Below, in pieces: positions 15,753 to 25,462 of a DNA stretch of 64,000 nucleotides; the first letter of the stretch is position 1, and each line of letters starts with the position of its first letter. The notes under the pieces were generated by a model that worked only from the letters and a program-made list of their open reading frames with translations, was not told the origin of the DNA and made no database searches. The position numbers were made by a program, and so were the translations under genes. Source of the DNA: Actinomycetota bacterium (lineage in GTDB: Bacteria > Actinomycetota > Coriobacteriia > Anaerosomatales > UBA912); assembly GCA_018334075.1 (NCBI GenBank), contig JAGXSC010000053.1:1-64000 (forward strand), read 5' to 3'.

Positions 15753-16659
15753 TGGCGATCATGCGCTCCACCGCGCTCAAAGCTCGCAGGCGAACATCGG
15801 CGTCGACCTCGATCGGATATTGCGTCAGCGCAAGGGAATCGCGCACCTTGGCAAGGGTGGTCACCTTCATGTTCGGGCACAGCATCGCCGGCTGAATATG
15901 GTAAAAGCGCTTTCCTGGCGCAGCCTTGGCAAGAGCGTGCAATAGCCCTTCCTCGGTCACCACGATAAACGCCTTCGAGCTGCTCGAAGCGGCATGGGCT
16001 ATCATCTGACTGGTGGAAAGCACGGCATCGGCTATCTCCACAACTTCCGGGCGACACTCGGGATGCACCAGCACCTCGGCTTCCGGATGAGCCTCTATCG
16101 CCGAGCGAACCTCTTCGGGCGAGACGTCTTCGTGTATCGGGCAATACCCTTCCCAAGGGATGACCTCGACTTCCGGAAGCGCCCGAGCCACCCAGGAAGC
16201 GAGATTTCGATCCGGGCCGAAGAGCACCTTGGGTGCCGCCAGTGAGCGAACCACAGAAACAGCGTTGGCGCTGGTGACACAGACGTCGGAGAGAGCCTTG
16301 ACCGCCGCTGTCGAGTTCACGTAAGTGACCACCGGCACTCCGGGGTTGGCCTCACGCCAACTTGCGAGCTCATCGGCGGTCATCATGTCGGCCATCGGGC
16401 ATCCGGCCGATGGCTCGGGTAGCAGCACCGTCTTGTCTGGCGAGAGAATCTTCGCTGTCTCGGCCATGAAGTGCACGCCCGCAAAAACGATGATCCTTGC
16501 CGAGGTGGCCGCGGCCTGGCGCGACAGCCCAAGCGAGTCACCGACATAATCCGCCACATCCTGGACGTCAGAGCGCTGGTAGTTGTGCGCCAGGATTACC
16601 GCGTCGCGCTCCTCGGCACGCCGACGTATCTCTGCCGAGATTGACGGATGCCCTCTCAT
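15745..16659 (-). CDS. nadA: Quinolinate synthase A
   Basis: Condenses iminoaspartate with dihydroxyacetone phosphate to give quinolinate, using a [4Fe-4S] cluster. The 304-residue protein has the three cluster cysteines in typical contexts: AGCPMAD, HPECRPEV and AMLCPNMK. Also present are the repeat-unit motifs ILAHNYQ, VGDSLGLSRQA and VTYVNSTAAVKA. The start overlaps panC by four bases. The oxygen-sensitive cluster must be maintained by ISC/SUF systems not present here. Confidence 0.96.
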   Translation of the reverse strand: MRGHPSISAEIRRRAEERDAVILAHNYQRSDVQDVADYVGDSLGLSRQAAATSARIIVFAGVHFMAETAKILSPDKTVLLPEPSAGCPMADMMTADELASWREANPGVPVVTYVNSTAAVKALSDVCVTSANAVSVVRSLAAPKVLFGPDRNLASWVARALPEVEVIPWEGYCPIHEDVSPEEVRSAIEAHPEAEVLVHPECRPEVVEIADAVLSTSQMIAHAASSSSKAFIVVTEEGLLHALAKAAPGKRFYHIQPAMLCPNMKVTTLAKVRDSLALTQYPIEVDADVRLRALSAVERMIAIG

Positions 16660-17531
16660 CTGGGTCCCCGTGGCGGTATGATCGGCGCAGTGTCTATCAG
16701 CCGCACTTGTGCCACACGTCCCGCCACCAGGACGCGGACAGGGCGGTCCACCGCAGTCAACTCCTCGAGCGTATACGGATCGACTATGACCGCGTAGTCC
16801 ATCTCGATTCCCGGGCGGGAATCAAATTCGGCGGTCATAATCGCTTTCAGGGCAGCGACTGAGGTTTCCCCGGCTGACACGGCCGCCTCGGCTGCGCTGA
16901 TCGCGGCATACAGCGCAAGCGCGTCCTTACGAGCACTCGCATCCAGCCTGGAGTTGCGCGATGAAAGCGCTAGCCCGTCTCGGTCGCGCACCACTGGGCA
17001 GCTCACTATTTTTGTGGGAATGTCCAAATCGCGTGCCACACGCTCGACTATCCTTAGTTGCTGGAAGTCTTTTTCGCCGAAGAACGCCAGGTCCGGCCTT
17101 ATAACGCCGAAAAGCTTGGTCACGACCGTTGCCACACCGATGAAGTGAGAAGGGCGTGAGCTTCCCTCCCACACTGTCGCAAGCGCACCGGGATCGACCT
17201 TGACAGCGGTATCCAGCGAGACGCTGACATCACCGTACATGCCTTCGGTGGTCGGCGCGAACAGCAGATCCACTCCCTCGGCACGCAGCAACTCCGCATC
17301 GCCTGCCAGATCACGCGGGTAGGCGTCGAAATCCTCATGCGGGCCGAATTGAGCGGGATTGACAAATATCGATACCGCGACGTAACTGGCGCGCTTGGCA
17401 GCCGCGCGAACCAGGGATAGATGCCCTTCGTGCAGCGCGCCCATCGTCGGCACAAGGGCTATCGTCCTGCTTTCTCGGCGGGCATCTGCGATAGCCTGCC
17501 TGGCCTCTTCTTTCGATACGACCTGCTCCAC
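16656..17531 (-). CDS. panC: Pantothenate synthetase PanC
   Basis: ATP-dependent condensation of pantoate and beta-alanine to pantothenate. The 291 residues have the nucleotidylyl-transferase signature PTMGALHEGHLSLV, followed by VSIFVNPAQFGPHEDFDAYPRD, FFGEKDFQQL (KMSKS-like region), and the family loop VRDRDGLALSSRN. GTG start. It sits between panB and nadA; overlap with nadA implies translational coupling. Confidence 0.96.
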   Translation of the reverse strand: MEQVVSKEEARQAIADARRESRTIALVPTMGALHEGHLSLVRAAAKRASYVAVSIFVNPAQFGPHEDFDAYPRDLAGDAELLRAEGVDLLFAPTTEGMYGDVSVSLDTAVKVDPGALATVWEGSSRPSHFIGVATVVTKLFGVIRPDLAFFGEKDFQQLRIVERVARDLDIPTKIVSCPVVRDRDGLALSSRNSRLDASARKDALALYAAISAAEAAVSAGETSVAALKAIMTAEFDSRPGIEMDYAVIVDPYTLEELTAVDRPVRVLVAGRVAQVRLIDTAPIIPPRGPR

Positions 17532-17598
17532 GCGTAAACCTTTCTGTCGATCCTGCGAGGTGTCGTCTGCGCCAGATTCGGGATCCTAGCCCGAGCGC

Positions 17599-18462
17599 CT
17601 ACGCTCGCTTCAACTCGGCGAGCACCTCGGGGTCAAGTTGCGTCGAGTGCTCCTTGCCAGGAAACGCGTGATCGCGCACCTCGCCGGTGAACGTTCTCAA
17701 CGCATGGGTGATAGTGGCACTGAGGTTGACGTACTGCTTGGCATGCCGAGGAGGACTCTGCCCGCCAAGACCCAAGATATCGTGGAACACCTGAACCTGT
17801 CCGTCACAGCCGGCACCAGCGCCGATACCGATCGTCGGGATAGCCAGCTTCTGGCTTACGATCGCCGAGAGCTGCTCCGGAATACACTCGAGCACAATGG
17901 CAAACGCGCCGGCATCCTGCAGCGCGAGGCAATCCTCGACAAGCTTTAGCGCACTTTCGATGTCTTTGCCTTGAACCCTGTAGCCGCCAAGTTGATGGAC
18001 GGATTGCGGAGTCAGGCCGACATGCCCCATCACCGGAATACCGGCTTCCGTCAACCTGCGAACGGTCCCGGCAACGGCAAGGCCGCCTTCGATCTTGACC
18101 GCCTGCGCGCCGCCTTCGGCCATCATCCGGCCGGCGTTACGCATAGCCTCTTCTGGGGTGACCTGGTACGACATGAAAGGCATATCCGCCACAACAAGCG
18201 CCCGAGAGGCGCCTTTTCTGACAGCTTTCGTATGGTGCAGCATCTCCTCAACGGTGACAGGCAACGTCGAGTCGCGCCCAAGCACAACCATCCCTAACGA
18301 GTCACCGACTAGCACGATGTCCGCCCCTGCCTCCTCGACCATTCTCGCCGAGGGTGCATCGTATGCGGTGATCACCACAATGGGGAGACCGGCGCGTTTC
18401 ATCTCGCGCAAGGACAGAGTGCTAACCGGTTTCTTTGGATCAGGCACAGATGTATCGCTCAT
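17599..18462 (-). CDS. panB: 3-methyl-2-oxobutanoate hydroxymethyltransferase PanB
   Basis: Makes ketopantoate from 2-oxoisovalerate and methylene-tetrahydrofolate, the committed step to pantothenate. It has the family residues VITAYDAPSARMVEEAG, VGDSLGMVVLGRDSTLPVT, ADMPFMSY, VKIEGG, MGHVGLTPQSVH and GIGAGAGCDGQVQVFHDILG. The ATG at 18460-18462 was chosen over an upstream alternative because GGAAGGAG precedes it. The reaction consumes a folate cofactor, and the folate genes lie directly upstream in the same operon. Confidence 0.95.
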   Translation of the reverse strand: MSDTSVPDPKKPVSTLSLREMKRAGLPIVVITAYDAPSARMVEEAGADIVLVGDSLGMVVLGRDSTLPVTVEEMLHHTKAVRKGASRALVVADMPFMSYQVTPEEAMRNAGRMMAEGGAQAVKIEGGLAVAGTVRRLTEAGIPVMGHVGLTPQSVHQLGGYRVQGKDIESALKLVEDCLALQDAGAFAIVLECIPEQLSAIVSQKLAIPTIGIGAGAGCDGQVQVFHDILGLGGQSPPRHAKQYVNLSATITHALRTFTGEVRDHAFPGKEHSTQLDPEVLAELKRA

Positions 18463-18550
18463 AGTGACAACGCTCCTTCCCGGATTACACCGTCTCAGTC
18501 CCCCGGCGGAAGATCCAAGCGGTCCCGGCACAGTTAGGAAGCGAAGTATA

Positions 18551-19405
18551 TCACTCGCTTGAAGAGTCCGTCTCACTCCAATCTACTGGCGCCGCCGCCA
18601 AAGCAGCCAACAGGTCACGAGCCTCCTGAGCTTTGGAAAGTGGCACTTTAAGCTGGAACCGGCGAGAGAACCCATAGGGATCACTGCCCAGCCCGGGCGC
18701 GAACGGCTCCCAGGCCCAAGGTATCCCCTCCTGCGACAGGACAAGCTCGGCGAACGAGCCTTCGATCTGACCGGACATTCCCACCTGTCCCGACATGCCC
18801 CCAAGCGGAACCGCCCCCGACTGAAGCAGGAAGGAAGGATCCGAGCCGAACTCCATCACTGTCTCCCATGGCTCTTTCTCCGCCGAGAGTCTGGGCGGTC
18901 GCGCGAACCCGGGTACTTCCCCCAGCTTCGCGATGACAGAGCCTGCGCTTACCCGCTCGCGGTCAATAGGAGCGCCATCTGGCCATCTGATCTTCGGATC
19001 GACTTCGAGCAGGGGCGTTATCACAAAATCCCTCTCGGCCATTTTGGGATGCGGCACCGTGAGATGCTCGTCGGCCAATTGCACGTCTTCCGCCAAAAGT
19101 ATGTCGATATCGATTGCGCGAGGCGCGTTTCGCTCCCTGGCAGGCTCTCGGCCCATACTGTGCTCTATGCGCTCCAAAGCGGTCAGCAGGCGATCGAGAT
19201 CGAGCGAGGTCTCGATGATCGCGACAGCGTTTACGAACGCAGGATCTTCAGGATCAGGCCACGCTTCGCTCTCATACGCCGAGGAAACCGCGATCACCTT
19301 GGTGCCTTCGAGCCCTTCCACCCTTCGCAGGGCGTCAACCAAGGCTGCAAGCCTGTCCCCGGACGCATCACCCAGGTTGCTTCCGAGCCCAAGATGGACA
19401 CGCAT
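18551..19405 (-). CDS. folK: HPPK (FolK) with a C-terminal DUF2007-like extension
   Basis: Transfers pyrophosphate from ATP to 6-hydroxymethyl-dihydropterin. Residues 1-160 are a complete HPPK domain: HLGLGSNLGD, the ATP/Mg motif RAIDIDILL, and VPHPKMAERDFVITPLLEV. The remaining ~120 residues are not part of normal FolK. They include a Gly/Ser/Met-rich linker with a short repeat (GMSGQVGMSGQ) and a segment (ELVLSQEGIPWAWEPFAPG...FQLKVPLSKAQEARDLLAAL) resembling DUF2007 putative signal-transducing domains. The start lies five bases after folP. No folB is fused or adjacent, although FolB often partners FolK. Confidence 0.9.
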   Translation of the reverse strand: MRVHLGLGSNLGDASGDRLAALVDALRRVEGLEGTKVIAVSSAYESEAWPDPEDPAFVNAVAIIETSLDLDRLLTALERIEHSMGREPARERNAPRAIDIDILLAEDVQLADEHLTVPHPKMAERDFVITPLLEVDPKIRWPDGAPIDRERVSAGSVIAKLGEVPGFARPPRLSAEKEPWETVMEFGSDPSFLLQSGAVPLGGMSGQVGMSGQIEGSFAELVLSQEGIPWAWEPFAPGLGSDPYGFSRRFQLKVPLSKAQEARDLLAALAAAPVDWSETDSSSE

Positions 19406-19410
19406 CTAAA

Positions 19411-20250
19411 TCACCCTTCCGCGAGCGCCTGCGCGACTCGAACAGCCTGCACGGTCTCGGCCACGTCATGCACACGAAGCACCGCCACGCCGTTTAGAGC
19501 GCCCCAAACCGCAGCCGCAATGCTGCCGCCAAGGCGATCTTTCGGCACCTCGGCTTGGCTGCCGGCGATATCGGCGATAAACCGCTTTCTGGACGCTCCG
19601 AGCATGACCGGGTAGCTCATCTCCGCAAATCTGTCGAGGGAGCGCATCAACTTCAAATTATGCTCAACAGTCTTACCAAAACCTATACCCGGATCGACAC
19701 ATATGGATTCCGGGTCGACCCCCTCGGCCACAAGAGCCAGCGCTCGCGCCGAAAGAAACTCAAGCACCTCGGCTACAACGTCCTCGTAGAATGGCGCGAC
19801 CTGCATGGTGGCGGGCTCGCCAAGCATGTGCACGATCACGATCCCGGCTCCTGACGCCGAGGCAACCGAGGCCATCGCGGAGTCGCTAAATCCACTTACG
19901 TCGTTGATGATGTGGGCTCCCGCCTCAATGCAGGCGGCGGCCACCGAAGCATGCCGGGTATCGATCGAAACCGGAAACGTCCCCTCGGCGGCAAGCACCG
20001 AAACCACAGGCAAGACACGTGCGATCTCGTCGGCCGGCGAGATCGAAGCCGCGCCGGGCCTGGTAGATTCTCCGCCCACATCGATGATGTCGGCTCCGGC
20101 GTCAAGCAGGTGCTGGGCGTGTGCCAGGGCGCTATCAACGCAGGCGGTGCTTCCACCGTCAAAGAACGAGTCAGGGGTGACGTTGACTATCCCCATGACC
20201 AACGGACGATCCAAAATCAGGTCGATGCCACCACAACGCCAGATTCGCAT
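19411..20250 (-). CDS. folP: Dihydropteroate synthase
   Basis: Joins p-aminobenzoate to dihydropterin pyrophosphate; target of sulfonamides. The 279-residue TIM barrel has VMGIVNVTPDSFFDGG, DAGADIIDVGGESTRPGA, IINDVSGF, DPGIGFGKTVEHN and LGASRKRFI, all family hallmarks. It lies 27 bases after folE and 5 before folK in the direction of transcription. Confidence 0.97.
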   Translation of the reverse strand: MRIWRCGGIDLILDRPLVMGIVNVTPDSFFDGGSTACVDSALAHAQHLLDAGADIIDVGGESTRPGAASISPADEIARVLPVVSVLAAEGTFPVSIDTRHASVAAACIEAGAHIINDVSGFSDSAMASVASASGAGIVIVHMLGEPATMQVAPFYEDVVAEVLEFLSARALALVAEGVDPESICVDPGIGFGKTVEHNLKLMRSLDRFAEMSYPVMLGASRKRFIADIAGSQAEVPKDRLGGSIAAAVWGALNGVAVLRVHDVAETVQAVRVAQALAEG

Positions 20251-20277
20251 GGCGCTAAACTCCCCTCCACTTTTGGT

Positions 20278-20841
20278 CTATCTTCCGGTGATAAGCGACA
20301 TCGCCTCGGCGCGAGTCGCGGTGTTGCTCTGTAGCAATCCCCTTACCGCACTTGTCGTTGTAATCGCTCCAGGTTTGTTCACCCCACGCATCGACATGCA
20401 AAGATGCTCCGCTTCGATGACAACTATCGCTCCTGCGGGATCGAGGCACTCCACCAGTGTGTCGACGATCTGCGATGTGAGGCGCTCTTGCACCTGGGGC
20501 CGTCGCGCGAACGAATCTACCAGACGCGCGAGCTTGGAGAGGCCACATATCCGGCCGCTTTTCCCAGGGATGTACGCTACATGTGCACGCCCAAAAAATG
20601 GCGTCAGGTGATGCTCGCACATCGAATACAGGGGGATATCGCGAACGAGGACCATCTCCTGATGGCCCTCGTCAAACATAATCCGCAGATGCTCGGCCGG
20701 ATTGTCGAAAAGCCCGCTGAAAACCTCAGCGTACATCTCGGCAACCCTGCGAGGTGTCTGCGCCAAGCCCTCCCGGTCAGGATCCTCTCCTATCCCTTCG
20801 AGAATCAGCCGGACGCCCTGCTCGATCTTGCCTTGGTTCAT
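20278..20841 (-). CDS. folE: GTP cyclohydrolase I
   Basis: First enzyme of pterin synthesis, converting GTP to dihydroneopterin triphosphate. The 187 residues show the zinc ligands in [11 protein letters not shown] and LCMSMRGV (Cys and His residues), and the active-site stretch [23 protein letters not shown]. Type IA (zinc) enzyme. Start overlaps the ftsH stop by four bases. Confidence 0.97.
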   Translation of the reverse strand: MNQGKIEQGVRLILEGIGEDPDREGLAQTPRRVAEMYAEVFSGLFDNPAEHLRIMFDEGHQEMVLVRDIPLYSMCEHHLTPFFGRAHVAYIPGKSGRICGLSKLARLVDSFARRPQVQERLTSQIVDTLVECLDPAGAIVVIEAEHLCMSMRGVNKPGAITTTSAVRGLLQSNTATRAEAMSLITGR

Positions 20842-22823
20842 GAGCCACCCTTGGCCGTATCAGCTATGGGGATCAGCGGTTTTGCCGCTTCCAAAGGCTC
20901 CTCGGTGCTTTCCACCGCCGCCGCGACTTCCTCAGAGGGCTCTTCCTGGTCTTTATCGGCCTTTTGCGCCGCTTCCTCCTTCAGGAACTCCTCCCAGCGA
21001 TCTTCGAGCAACGCCTGCAGCTCTTCCTTATCAACGGTCTCGCGCTCGATGAGCACCTTGGCGAGAAGGTCGAGTTGCTCGCGACGCTCGGCCAGGATCG
21101 TTCTCGCCTTGTCGTAAGCCTGATCGATAAGCGCCCGTATCTCCTTGTCTATCTCATAGGCGATCTCGGGGCTGTAATCGGCGTTCGCGGAGAAATCCCT
21201 GCCGAGAAAGACCTCGTGGGTCGCATCGCCAAAGGTCTGCGGCCCGAGCTTCTCGGACATGCCGAATCTGGTCACCATCTGCTTTGCGATCTTTGTCGCG
21301 CGCTCAATGTCGTTGCTCGCGCCAGTCGTGATATCGCCGATTGCAAGCGCCTCCGCGACTCGGCCGCCGAGCATCATGGCAATCTGGTCGAGCATCTGAC
21401 TGCGGGAGTTTAGGAACCTGTCCTCCTGTGGCAGCGCCAGCGTATAGCCGAGCGCCTGACCTCTCGCGATGATCGATATCTTGTGGATCGGATCGGTGTT
21501 GGGAAGCACATGGCCGACGAGAGCGTGTCCCGCCTCATGGTAGGCGATGATGCGCTTCTCCTCATCGGAGATCAGGCGGCTTTTGCGCTCGGGACCGGCT
21601 ATCACTCGCTCGATTGCCTCATCTAGCTCGACCATGCTGATCTTCTTCTTGCCATACCGAGCGGCGAGCAGGGCTGACTCGTTTACGAGGTTGGCGAGGT
21701 CTGCTCCAGTGAAGCCAGGCGTCCTGCGCGCAAGGACCCCGAGATCGATATCCTCGTCCATTGGTTTCCCTTGAGCATAAATCTCCAGGATCGCCCTGCG
21801 TCCTTTGAGATCGGGTCGATCCACGACGATCTGCCTGTCAAATCGGCCTGGCCGAAGAAGCGCTGGATCGAGGATGTCCGGGCGGTTGGTGGCCGCAATG
21901 AGGATGATGTTGTCCTTGATATCAAAGCCGTCCATCTCCACAAGCAGCTGGTTTAGCGTCTGCTCCCGTTCGTCATGGCCGCCACCGAGCCCAGCGCCAC
22001 GCTGACGGCCGACGGCGTCGATCTCGTCCATGAAGATTATGCAGGGGCTAGACGCCTTGGCCTGCTCGAACAGGTCGCGCACCCTGCTGGCGCCGACTCC
22101 AACGAACATCTCGACGAAATCCGAACCCGATATTGAGAAAAACGGCACAGCCGCCTCACCAGCCACGGCGCGGGCAAGCAACGTCTTTCCTGTTCCCGGC
22201 GGGCCGACGAGCAGTACGCCTTTGGGAATCTTCGCGCCGAGGGCCTGGAACTTCCCGGGGTTTGCGAGAAACTCCTTGATCTCGTGCAGTTCTTCGATCG
22301 CCTCATCTACTCCGGCAACGTCTTTGAAGGTGATCCTCGGCTGGTCGCGCGTCATCCGCTTGGCCTTGGCCTTGCCGAAGTTCATGACCTTGGAGTTGCC
22401 GCCCTGCATCTGCGAGAGCAAAAAGATGAGCAATCCGGCAAAGAGCAGGATCGGCAGAAAGTTGAGTGCGATCGTTCCCCATGGGATCGGGGATTCAGGA
22501 TCCACTCTGTACTCGACGTCCGGGTGTGCGGCCATCAGCTCATTGAGGCTGTCAGCGCCCACGTAGGTCGAGGTATAGTCCACAAGCGCGTTTCTGCCTT
22601 CTCGCCTCTCGGCAGGTGAAGGCCAGAACTGGCCCGTGACGAGCGACTCGGCGACTTTAAAGTCAGCGCTGATCACGCGACCATCCTTGACGGCCTGAAC
22701 GAACTCGGTGGTCGAGATTTCGGTAGGCGTGACCTGCTCCCGAGCAAACGACCCCGCAAAGACATAGACCAGGCCTACCAGTAACAGCAAATATAGAAGA
22801 ATCGTACGTACATTCTTGTTCAC
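20838..22823 (-). CDS. ftsH: ATP-dependent zinc metalloprotease FtsH
   Basis: Membrane-bound AAA protease for quality control of membrane and short-lived proteins. The 661 residues run: membrane helix (about 7-25), extracytoplasmic domain, second helix (about 115-137), AAA domain with Walker A GPPGTGKT, Walker [13 protein letters not shown] and the SRH region, then the peptidase with HEAGH and a downstream acidic zinc ligand. The C-terminal tail is acidic and coiled ([18 protein letters not shown]). The hpt-ftsH order is common in Gram-positive bacteria. Confidence 0.97.
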   Translation of the reverse strand: MNKNVRTILLYLLLLVGLVYVFAGSFAREQVTPTEISTTEFVQAVKDGRVISADFKVAESLVTGQFWPSPAERREGRNALVDYTSTYVGADSLNELMAAHPDVEYRVDPESPIPWGTIALNFLPILLFAGLLIFLLSQMQGGNSKVMNFGKAKAKRMTRDQPRITFKDVAGVDEAIEELHEIKEFLANPGKFQALGAKIPKGVLLVGPPGTGKTLLARAVAGEAAVPFFSISGSDFVEMFVGVGASRVRDLFEQAKASSPCIIFMDEIDAVGRQRGAGLGGGHDEREQTLNQLLVEMDGFDIKDNIILIAATNRPDILDPALLRPGRFDRQIVVDRPDLKGRRAILEIYAQGKPMDEDIDLGVLARRTPGFTGADLANLVNESALLAARYGKKKISMVELDEAIERVIAGPERKSRLISDEEKRIIAYHEAGHALVGHVLPNTDPIHKISIIARGQALGYTLALPQEDRFLNSRSQMLDQIAMMLGGRVAEALAIGDITTGASNDIERATKIAKQMVTRFGMSEKLGPQTFGDATHEVFLGRDFSANADYSPEIAYEIDKEIRALIDQAYDKARTILAERREQLDLLAKVLIERETVDKEELQALLEDRWEEFLKEEAAQKADKDQEEPSEEVAAAVESTEEPLEAAKPLIPIADTAKGGS

Positions 22824-22870
22824 GATCTAACTACTCCCGTCTGAAATGATCAAAGAAAAACAACCGCCAT

Positions 22871-23410
22871 CTAGTTCGCGTACACCTCGGGTTTCAGCAC
22901 ACCGATGTACGGAAGATTCCGGTACCTCTCTCCGTAATCGAGCCCGTACCCCACGACGAACTCATCGGGGATCTCAAAGCCTACGTACTTACAGTTGATA
23001 GGTACCCTTCTTTTGCCCTTTTTATCCAGCAAAGTCACAACTTCAAGAGACGAGGGATTGCGTGACGCGAGATTTTTGAGCAGATACTTCAGGGTCAAGC
23101 CTGTGTCCAAGACATCTTCGACAACAAGCACATGTCTGCCCTCGATGCTCTCGTCCAGGTCTTTGATGATCCGGACGACTCCCGAAGACTGCGTTGAGGA
23201 GCCATAGCTGGACACAGCCATGAAATCAACCTCGACCGGAAGCGAGATGGCCCGCGCCAGGTCGGCCACGAAAAGCGCAGCCCCACGCAGAACTGCGACG
23301 AGCAGCACCTGCTTATCGGCGTACTCCTCCGAGATAGACTCCCCCATCTCGGCGATGCGCTGCCTAATCTGCTCTTCGGTCAGTACTACGCGATCAATAT
23401 CCTGGTGCAT
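22871..23410 (-). CDS. hpt: Hypoxanthine phosphoribosyltransferase
   Basis: Purine salvage enzyme converting hypoxanthine (and usually guanine) plus PRPP to nucleotides. The 179 residues contain the PRPP-binding motif [30 protein letters not shown], and [22 protein letters not shown]. It sits between tilS and ftsH, a widely conserved order. It could also recover hypoxanthine released by the futalosine step of the menaquinone pathway, although that link is inference. Confidence 0.95.
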   Translation of the reverse strand: MHQDIDRVVLTEEQIRQRIAEMGESISEEYADKQVLLVAVLRGAALFVADLARAISLPVEVDFMAVSSYGSSTQSSGVVRIIKDLDESIEGRHVLVVEDVLDTGLTLKYLLKNLASRNPSSLEVVTLLDKKGKRRVPINCKYVGFEIPDEFVVGYGLDYGERYRNLPYIGVLKPEVYAN

Positions 23411-23455
23411 CCGCGCTCCTCATCCTTACTATCGATCTTCATCCGCCATATGCGG

Positions 23456-24862
23456 TCACTCACCCGGTTCCCAAGTGAGCCGAACCGGATTACGAGTTTC
23501 CGGAGTCACCTTGTAATCCTCGCTCATCCGAACACCGGCCAACCACACAATACAATCTCCGTCTCGTACCACAGGAATCCTCGGTCGCAGACGGGCGGGT
23601 ACTTTTTCATCTATCAACATGTCCGAAAGCTTCCTGGTTCCGCTCATCCCAAGGGGACGCATCCTGTCTCCCGGCCTAACGCAGGTGACTGACAGGGATT
23701 CAGAAACAGCTCCGCCGTCTATCACCACCGAACACGCACTCCCGGAAAGATCGCCATGAGCAGCGCGACTGGCACGAAGTCTACCTGCGATGCCGAGATC
23801 GGCGGTACCAGGTATTGGGAGCAAAGAGGGTGCCAGCGTCTGAAGGTCCTCTCCCGTATGCAAGACAGTAATTGTACCGTACCGCGTCTCGACGCGCAGT
23901 CCTCCCGGTAAATCGCGAGCGAAATATCCGCCCCGGTCGTCTCCGCAAGCCTCGGCAAGAGCTTCGACGTGGTCGAACTCCACTCGCGAAGCCTGCGGGA
24001 AGTGGGCCTTCAGGACCTCGCGAATCACCCGGCGGCGCATGGGCTGCGAAAGCCGCGCCAGCCCGGCCCGGTCGAGGGTGAGTGCGGCGCCGTTCTTCCC
24101 GGCGATCTCGCGCGCGTGCTCCCTGGCCACCTCGGCCAGCAGGTCGTTTTCCGCCGAGAGAACCTCCACCGAGCGCAAGACGGCCTCGTCAAAGCGCGGA
24201 TTGATCTGCCGCATCATCGGCACGACCTCGTGGCGGATGCGCGCGCGCAACCGGGTGGTGTCCAGATTGCTCGCGTCTTCGCGCCAGGGCTGAGCGAGCG
24301 AGGAGAGATGGGTGCGAACCAGCTCGCGTGAGCACTCGGCAAGCGGGCGGATGATCCGGCCTCGGCGAGGACGCAGCGAAGACAACCCCCCTGACCCCGC
24401 GCCGGTGATGACGCGCATCAGGTAAGTCTCGACCCGGTCATCCCTGGTGTGCCCGGTCGCGATGCACCCGCTCTCCATCGGGATACCCGCACTTGCGCAG
24501 CGCGAGTCGAGCTCCTCTGCCGCAAGGCGATATCGCACCTCGCGGCCGGCGTCCTCGAGATTCTGGCCCGCCGAGGCGGCGAGTGCGGCGACATCGACTC
24601 GAGCGACTTCCAGCTCGACGCCCAGGCGAGCGCAAAGGTCCCTGACGAAGCTCTCGTCGGCGTCTGACTCGGCTCCCCGCAGCATATGGTTGATGTGAAT
24701 CGCCGAGAGACGCAGGCCCTGGCCCAGTTGCCCTGTCGCGAACAGATGGAGCAGCGCGACCGAATCCGCGCCGCCCGAAACCATGACCACCACAGCCGCA
24801 CCGGGAGGCACAAGGTCATAGCGCTCACAGGTCGCTCGCGCAATGTCGGAAAGCTCTGTCAT
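23456..24862 (-). CDS. tilS: tRNA(Ile)-lysidine synthase
   Basis: Modifies C34 of the AUA-reading tRNA-Ile to lysidine. The 468-residue protein opens with the PP-loop (VVMVSGGADSVALLHL), followed by HINHMLRGAESDADE and ATGHTRDDRVETYLMR, then the TilS substrate-binding and C-terminal domains (RPGDRMRPLGMSGTRKLSDMLIDEKVP). It appears to be the first gene of the long cofactor operon. No ribosome site is visible, while a TGTAAT -10-like hexamer lies eight bases before the ATG, so the transcript may be leaderless. Confidence 0.94.
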   Translation of the reverse strand: MTELSDIARATCERYDLVPPGAAVVVMVSGGADSVALLHLFATGQLGQGLRLSAIHINHMLRGAESDADESFVRDLCARLGVELEVARVDVAALAASAGQNLEDAGREVRYRLAAEELDSRCASAGIPMESGCIATGHTRDDRVETYLMRVITGAGSGGLSSLRPRRGRIIRPLAECSRELVRTHLSSLAQPWREDASNLDTTRLRARIRHEVVPMMRQINPRFDEAVLRSVEVLSAENDLLAEVAREHAREIAGKNGAALTLDRAGLARLSQPMRRRVIREVLKAHFPQASRVEFDHVEALAEACGDDRGGYFARDLPGGLRVETRYGTITVLHTGEDLQTLAPSLLPIPGTADLGIAGRLRASRAAHGDLSGSACSVVIDGGAVSESLSVTCVRPGDRMRPLGMSGTRKLSDMLIDEKVPARLRPRIPVVRDGDCIVWLAGVRMSEDYKVTPETRNPVRLTWEPGE

Positions 24863-24870
24863 GTGTACAG

Positions 24871-24876
24871 ATTACA
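24871..24876 (-). promoter_or_regulatory. Possible -10 element of the tilS operon (leaderless start)
   Basis: On the minus strand TGTAAT (5 of 6 to consensus) is followed by eight bases and then the tilS ATG, which places the expected transcription start at or next to the start codon. No ribosome site is present and no good -35 is seen, so the call is tentative. Confidence 0.3.
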
Positions 24877-24919
24877 TCCGGTGAGAAGAGTGCGCGAGTT
24901 CGCGGGAGGAAAAACGCGG

Positions 24920-25375
24920 TCAGATCCAGCCGCGCTCCTCGGCGATGCGAACCACCATCGCGGCCGTCTGGCCGGTAAGAGCGGCGCAATAGGCGTGGCG
25001 CTCCTCGCCATCCATGCCGCCGAAAGGAGCGATAAGGCTGCCGCAGGCCGTGGCCCGGTTGAGCTCCTGGAACTCGCGACGCACCTGCTCTGTGGCGGCG
25101 GTCGACTCCTCCCAGGCGCCGTCCAGCTGAGTGCGTCCCGCCAGCAATCCCACCGCCATGATCGCGCCGACAAGGGCGCCGCACGTGGTGCCGTCGCCTG
25201 CGATGCCGCCCCAAAATCCGCTTCCGAGCGACATGATCTCCGAGGGAAGGCGGTTGCCGGCGGCGTCATTTACCACCGTCAGCACCGCTTCGCAGCAAAA
25301 CATCCCATCGTCATAGAGCGCTTCTGCGCTCCTGGCGGCTTCGGTGGCCTTCGATGAGGATGTGAGCATCGGCAT
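24920..25375 (-). CDS. C_GCAxxG_C_C family (redox-type) protein
   Basis: A 151-residue protein of the C-GCAxxG-C-C family. Its cysteine pattern is visible: a Cys pair in FCCEAVL, TTCGALVGAIMAVG for the GCAxxG core, then ACGSLI and YCAALTG for the last two cysteines. The GSGFWGGIAGDG loop is also typical. Family members are small, often in anaerobes, and are thought to bind a metal or take part in redox chemistry; the activity is not established. A good promoter precedes it, so it is probably monocistronic. GAGGG is the ribosome site. Confidence 0.8.
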   Translation of the reverse strand: MPMLTSSSKATEAARSAEALYDDGMFCCEAVLTVVNDAAGNRLPSEIMSLGSGFWGGIAGDGTTCGALVGAIMAVGLLAGRTQLDGAWEESTAATEQVRREFQELNRATACGSLIAPFGGMDGEERHAYCAALTGQTAAMVVRIAEERGWI

Positions 25376-25410
25376 ATTTCCCTCGCTTGAGCAAAGTAAT
25401 ATATGAATCG

Positions 25411-25438
25411 TTTATACCATATATCACTCAAAGTGCAA
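25411..25438 (-). promoter_or_regulatory. Promoter of the C_GCAxxG gene, with overlapping inverted repeat
   Basis: Minus strand TTGCAC (25433-25438), 16 bases, TATAAA (25411-25416), about 35 bases before the start codon. An AT-rich inverted repeat ATATATG/CATATAT (25399-25424) overlaps the -10 and could be an operator. Confidence 0.5.
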
Positions 25439-25462
25439 GTCCCCGGCGAGGCCGCAACGGCG

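Noticed and set aside
14976-15968. Long plus-strand open frames opposite nadB and nadA
   Set aside because: Antisense shadows of well-supported enzymes; no protein features.
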